DNA from: Chionis minor
Lineage: Eukaryota; Chordata; Aves; Charadriiformes; Chionididae
Length of the DNA stretch: 64,000 nt
Assembly: GCA_013398295.1 (NCBI GenBank)
Contig: VZSF01006711.1
Span: forward strand, 186,001-250,000
Reading direction: 5' to 3'
The notes under the pieces were generated by a model. The model ran no database searches. It was not told where the DNA came from and was given only the letters and a program-made list of their open reading frames with translations. Made by a program: the position numbers and the translations under genes. Shown one piece after another: positions 59,222 through 64,000 of this stretch (positions within the stretch are counted from its first letter, which is position 1; each line of letters opens with the position of its first letter).

Positions 59222-59320
59222 AATAAAAGGTTGGCTCCTAAAATTCTTGTGGCTTCGTTGGTGTGAGGAGTGAAGTGGGGTTTTTTTGCTCAGGATATTG
59301 GTTTGAGCTGGCTGGTGAGT
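59222..59320 (+). promoter_or_regulatory. Weak candidate promoter and first-exon donor
   Basis: A TATA-like AATAAAAGG lies at 59222-59230, and a consensus-like donor, GGCTG/GTGAGTA, has its junction after 59314. The implied first exon would be about 60 bases. AATAAA can equally be a polyadenylation signal, and there is no other support. Confidence 0.1.
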
Positions 59321-59566
59321 ACCCCTCTATGTTTGAGCTTTGCAAGGGGGTGATACTAAAGCTTTTCTGCACTGAAGGTTTTTTTGTTTGGGTTGGCTTT
59401 TTCTGCCCTGATGCCCTTTCACACAACTCCCTGCTCTGGGAGAGATGGGGTAGGAAACACAAGCAGCAAGGTGATGCTTTTGGTAAGCAGAAAATAATGA
59501 TGGTAAGAACAAAGCTGAATGTATGTAGGAATTATTAATTAATATATGAACTATTTTTCTTAGTAG

Positions 59567-59829
59567 TGCCCAGTGATAGGACAAGAGGTAACAGGCACAA
59601 ACTCAAATATAGGAAGTTCTATCTCAGCATGAGGAGGAACTTCTCTCCTTTGAGGGTGGCAGAGCACTGGCACAGGCTGCCCAGAGAGGTGATGGAGTCT
59701 CCAACTCTGGAGCCATTCCCAACTCCCCTGGACGCCATCCTGTGCCACCTGCTGTAGATGGACCTGCTCAGCAGGGGGGTTGAACCAGATGATCTCCAAA
59801 GGTCCCTGCCAACCCCAGGGATTCTGTGA
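59567..59829 (+). mobile_element. CR1 LINE 3' fragment
   Basis: Sense CR1: gcccagtgataggacaagag, then ctcctttgagggtggcagag, then gcccagagaggtgatggagt, then gacgccatcctgtgccacct, ending in tgatctccaaaggtccctgc and gggattctgtgag. A 63-codon plus frame retains ORF2 C-terminal residues (EHWHRLPREVMESPTLE) ahead of a stop at 59757. It is the same subfamily as the inverted copy at 50599, so the two form an inverted pair 8.6 kb apart. Confidence 0.95.
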
Positions 59830-61079
59830 GCTCATACAGCCATCCTAAAGCTGAAGAATGGGATGTTTCTTTTTGGGATGTCCTTTACTGGCTTTGGTAA
59901 AAGAAATACTTGCCACTCTCAATGGTGCCTTCAGCAATAAAAGCATTCGGGACTTCAGAGAAATCTGTGTAATAAAAGCACTTTAATGTATTTGCCAGAA
60001 TCTCAGAAAGCACTAAGACCTTTATTACGCTTAAATTTCAGGAGCAATGGGTTTTGGTGTTGCTGGGTGAAGTGTTAAGTCAGTTAATACCACAGCTGAA
60101 GGTACTAGAGTTTTCCGTGATGCTGGATCTTGTTCTCTCCCCCTTGAAGCTTCTGGTCTTTGAACTTGTTATAACAGTAGCCTCTTATTTGGACAATAAA
60201 AACAACTAAATAGGGATTTACACAGACTGGAGGGGGAAAAAAAAAATCTGTTTTGCCTTTGCAGGGCTTTCTGCATAAATGCCTCTAGACACATTAAAGT
60301 GAAATATGCCAGCCAAAGGTGCTACCTTCGCAGTTAAATTGTCGTGATGTGATTTATATGTCAGAATCACAAGGTGCTACCAAGCCACTTACTGTAATAT
60401 TCTCAGTGAAAATAATAAAATTATCAAGAAGCAAAACACATTAGAAAGAAAAATTTGCTGTTACCTAAAAAAAAGTCCTTGGCTGCCCCAGCCCTTTCTG
60501 ACCAAATATTGTTACTGCCTCTTAGGCAGCAGTTGATGGCTCTGTAATGCATGTGCATGTTATTTGTGCTGATTGGAAACTGGATATGGGACTGAATCGT
60601 AGTATCATGCCAGGCTGCCTGTAAAATGGGTTGTTCTTAGGAAAAACAGCATCTGCAATGTATCTTCTGGTGTAACAGGGTCGTAACTATGAGCATGACA
60701 AAGCTTTGCATTTCTGCAGTGTCAAGTAACCAAGGATTTAAAGGCGGTATCTAAACATTGATTAGTCTGTGGCTAATTATGGAACAGTCCGGTAGGTCAG
60801 TGTTACTAGCTGCTGCCTTTGGAGGACAGAAATAGGTTAGTGAGGTGATCTGGGGACAGAGCAAGTATCTGGCAGGGCTGTGATAGGAGTTTACACCTGC
60901 TGATGCAGGGTAGGGGGTCTGTCTTCTGCCCGGCACACCTCCAGCTGGAGGCTGCAGCACCCAAAGGTGCTCCTCTGCCCCCAAGGTCCCTGTCGTGTCC
61001 CTTCAGACAGGTAAGGTGGCACAGCAAAGGAGAGCAGTGCCGGGATCCCTGTGCCGGGCATGGGAGAATGGAGGTGGAG
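59830..61079. other. No gene recognised
   Basis: AT-moderate DNA. An A-run at 60237-60246 is the only simple repeat. Overlapping chance frames near 60751-61027. Confidence 0.5.
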
Positions 61080-61158
61080 AGGTGTCCCTGCCCAGCGCAG
61101 GGGGGTTGGAACTAGATGAGGTCTGAGGTCCTTTCCAACACTAACCGTCCTACGTGAC
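61080..61158 (+). mobile_element. Very short CR1 3' tail
   Basis: Sense CR1 terminus: aggtgtccctgcccagcgca, then ggggggttggaactagatga, then ggtcctttccaacactaacc, ending gtcctacgtga. The insertion is about 79 bases, strongly 5'-truncated, with several substitutions in the tail. Confidence 0.85.
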
Positions 61159-64000
61159 TTGTGCAGCCTGTGTCTCCTCAACCCCAGTCTAATGCGTCCA
61201 CAGCATCCTCTGCACAGGTTTCCTGGAGAATTCCCTTTCTCTGGGAGCTTTGACATGCGGAAGCCTGGTACTTTGTTTACATAAATACCCATCTCTTCTC
61301 CATAGCATTTTGTGCGCTTTCTCTAGTCCCTCCTTCCACCTGCTCTTCCAAGGGGACCACAGTCCTGCTAGCAAGATCAGTCTGTTGCTATGGAAATCTT
61401 TGTCACAAATGAAGACTTCACAGCAAGGCAGTGGTATTAAAACCAGACATTTACATATGCCTCTGGCTCCGGCGGGATTTGGGTCTTGTCACCGAGTGCG
61501 GTGAAAGATGCAGCTGCTTTTCCTCTTCCACCCAAGGTGGTGCTGGCCGGGGAGACCCGGGGTGGTGGAGGGACGCTGTAGAGGCAGCCAGGGAAAGCTC
61601 CCCAGCTGCGCTGCCTGCCTTTTTACATCTGTCTGCCGGAATGTGGGTCAGCAACCGGTCCTGCAGCATTAATGCCTCCTCCCCAAAACACACTTGAGCT
61701 TTTCCTCTGAAGCGCCCGTGCCGCAGAGCGGCAGTGTCAGCAGCCTGCAGAGTGAAGTCAGGGAAGAGTACTGGAAAAGGCGGTGTAGGGAGGGCAACGG
61801 TTGAACCCAAACGTGCTGTGGGCGCAAGCAGCCTCCTGAACGCCAGTGCAGGGGATTAAAATGTCCCCCTGAGAAGGGGGCTAGGGGTAACAGGAGGAAT
61901 CCAAATATGCCGTCTTCACGTTACTTCCCCCTAAGCGTTGCTAAGTTTAGCTGTGCCGCTTCCAAGAAGAACTGCTCATTTAAATCCCAGGGCCTGGCTT
62001 TGAAAATTTCAGCACGTCCCCTGTACTGCAAAATCAAAGCTTCTTCCCTGCTGAATGCACCTTTGATCAGAACTGTGAGAAATATTTGCAACCATGTGAA
62101 ACTTGAATGATTTGGGGTTTCATTACACCCTTGAAACTCAGACCATTTTCATCAAAGGCATTGCTAAAGTTCACCAACTCTCTAACAGAACCTTTGATGG
62201 TTTATGGCTTGCGTTTTGTGTGAAACTCGCAGGTTTGCTAGACTTTTTTAAAACGAAACTAGCTGAAAGTGGCTTTGACCGCACTGCGAGAACGTAGAGC
62301 CGTAGGAAAAACAGCCAGCCAAATTTCTGTTGCGTTTAAGCTGCTGCATGCCGTAATCTTGCCATAAAGGGTAACTCTGCTGGAAACCAGTACTGAGGGT
62401 TTGTGGCTGTACCTGGGCGAGAAAGTAGCAGAGAATACTGGTATGGATGTCATCTGCTCTTGTCCCCTCTGGCTTGGAGGTCCCTTGGCAGCAGCAGGGC
62501 TTGCCATTTCCAGCTGCCAAGAGGTCTGGTGTTTTTCAGTGCTGACAAGCACCTTGTCCTGGTGGTCCTGGGGACGGCACCTCACCTTCCATCAGAGCAC
62601 TGGTGAGATCTTGGTTTCTGGGGACATGGGACTCTTGGAGTCCAGACTGTCCTTGTCTTGGCTCTCAGTCCCCAGCAGAGGCTTTATCATCTCTGGTGGC
62701 TTAGTCCCAAAAAAATCACCCATTCCATATTCCATTCCCTCATAGCTAATTTTTGGGCCTCCTCTCCCAGTCCGTGATAGCCACCCCCCTCTCATGGCCC
62801 GTGACCTGGGACCTGTTGCTGCACCTACCGGACTGTGCTCCCGTTCTGGCACTGAGGTTCCTTCCCAGATTGGCAGCCAGGGCTCTTCTTGACTCTGCTC
62901 ATTCCAGAAACAGTCTGGTCCAGGCAGAGTGGTTTTTCCCTGTCCCTCTTTATCACTGGAGGGGAAGGGGCATCTCATTGAGCACAATGCTCCAACTATA
63001 GCATTGCCCTGCTCAGCTGCTTCAACTCAGCTCTCTGGCTGCCCTTGCTAACTGACAGCGAGAAGCACCAGGGAAAAGCAGTAGCTTATAATAAAGGGAC
63101 AGAGTAGCTAGATAAATGTTAAATTCGCCATTTGCACAGGCATTCACTATGCGTGTATTGTATCTGCAAGTGTGTGTTCTCTTTTGGAAATCACCAAAAT
63201 GTTCAGAGAAGTGTTTCCTGCCTGGCCCCATTTGTAAAACCTTCAGAAGTCAGAGCAGCTGGAGCCTTTGCTACGTGCTTCCATTTCACCTTTTTAATTT
63301 ATGGGTCTAACTTCCTTTTGGAAGAGCTGGAGCTCAGTTTTGGTCAACCCTTGGTCCAAAGGCACAAACCTGAGGAAACTGAGATGTCATTCCTCTCTTC
63401 CGGGTTGGAAGAGAGCTGGGAGAGTTACATTTGCATCACATATGTCTACCTGAGAAGCCTTTGAGTGCAAGCTGTTGATTCAACTGAAATAAAAGCCTTG
63501 GAAAATCATGTATGTAGCTGCAGTACAGCAAATGCTGGTACCTTACTGCCTGGGGCAAGTGGTGCTGGGAGTGCCCCAAGGGATGTCAGATGTGTCCAGC
63601 ACATTGTACTTTCTGCAATATGTAACTTCCATGCCATGAAAACTGACCATTGACAAGATTTCCTTGTCTTCCACAGGCAAAGTCCCAGGACTTTGTTTTA
63701 ATTAGGGGTTTGCTTAGCTGAATCAAAGCATTGTGCTTTGAAAGGCAGCATTTCATTTCAAATGTGGACTAAATTGGTGCCTCCGTGGTACTGACAGCGC
63801 CGTGAGGGCACGGTTTGCTTCTCTCTCTACCTTCCCTTTCAATTGTTTGACCACCCCATCCTACATGAGGCAGCTGCTTCTTGTCTCCGTGAAGGCTGCA
63901 GGGCATCGTAGCGCGTTCAAGAGCCCTCCTCTGTGGTGAAGAGCAGAGCTGTAAATAAAGCCCCAGGGAAGCATGACAGCAGATCACAAAACAGAGGGTC
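61159..64000. other. No gene recognised
   Basis: Mixed-composition DNA to the end of the window. Frames of up to 131 codons (minus, 62592-62987) overlap one another, and I recognise no domain, named repeat or RNA gene. Confidence 0.5.

Noticed and set aside
1..64000. CRISPR arrays, operons, phage or bacterial defence systems
   Set aside because: The avian-type CR1 and LTR repeats show vertebrate DNA; no regularly spaced short repeats or prokaryotic gene clusters exist.

Overview
This window looks like non-coding nuclear DNA from a bird. The main evidence is the repeat content: at least eight recognisable CR1 LINE copies carry the 3' tail typical of birds (tcatagaatc units followed by a ggttggaa...gacct...gatcat core). 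There are also older, decayed sauropsid-type CR1 pieces, two avian-type retroviral LTR remnants and two MIR-like SINE scraps. There is no operon structure, no ribosome-binding-site pattern, no tRNA or rRNA gene, and no open reading frame that I recognise as a host protein. Four single-base N characters (8493, 30089, 32350, 33484) mark assembly joins.

Layout. 1-140: minus-strand fragment of CR1 reverse transcriptase, cut by the window edge. 141-7760: unique or unrecognised DNA with A-rich and TA-rich simple repeats. 7764-7930: old CR1. 8468-8515: poly-T holding a gap. 8655-9200: LTR-like remnant. 9357-9647: octamer, TATA box and splice-donor arrangement (candidate promoter and first exon). 15025-15628: second LTR, with TATATAA and AATAAA. 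16905-17110: MIR-like SINE. 20301-20722: CR1 with an unbroken ORF2 C-terminus. 23225-23258: T19/A15 palindrome. 27210-27520: CpG-richer patch. 28415-28695 and 32011-32717: CR1 copies, the second carrying an exact 318-bp duplication across a single N that I read as an assembly error. 33256-33279: G-quadruplex motif. 38120-38205: MIR-like scrap. 43191-43780: CR1 with a 52-bp CR1 tail nested inside it. 45275-45896: longest CR1. 50599-50971, 55207-55513, 59567-59829 and 61080-61158: further CR1s. 53060-53520: ancient sauropsid repeat with units about 171 bp apart. 57705-57850: ancient CR1 tail. 42300-42600 and 58790-59170: AT-rich, homeodomain-site-rich stretches that could be conserved enhancers.

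No set of genes working together can be described. The window reads as intergenic or intronic DNA built by successive waves of CR1 and ERV insertion. I found no convincing novel biological system. The most solid unusual observations are the artefactual duplication at 32032-32668, the nested CR1 at 43487-43538 and the tandem ancient repeat near 53 kb. The candidate promoters and exons are weak and need transcript or conservation data.
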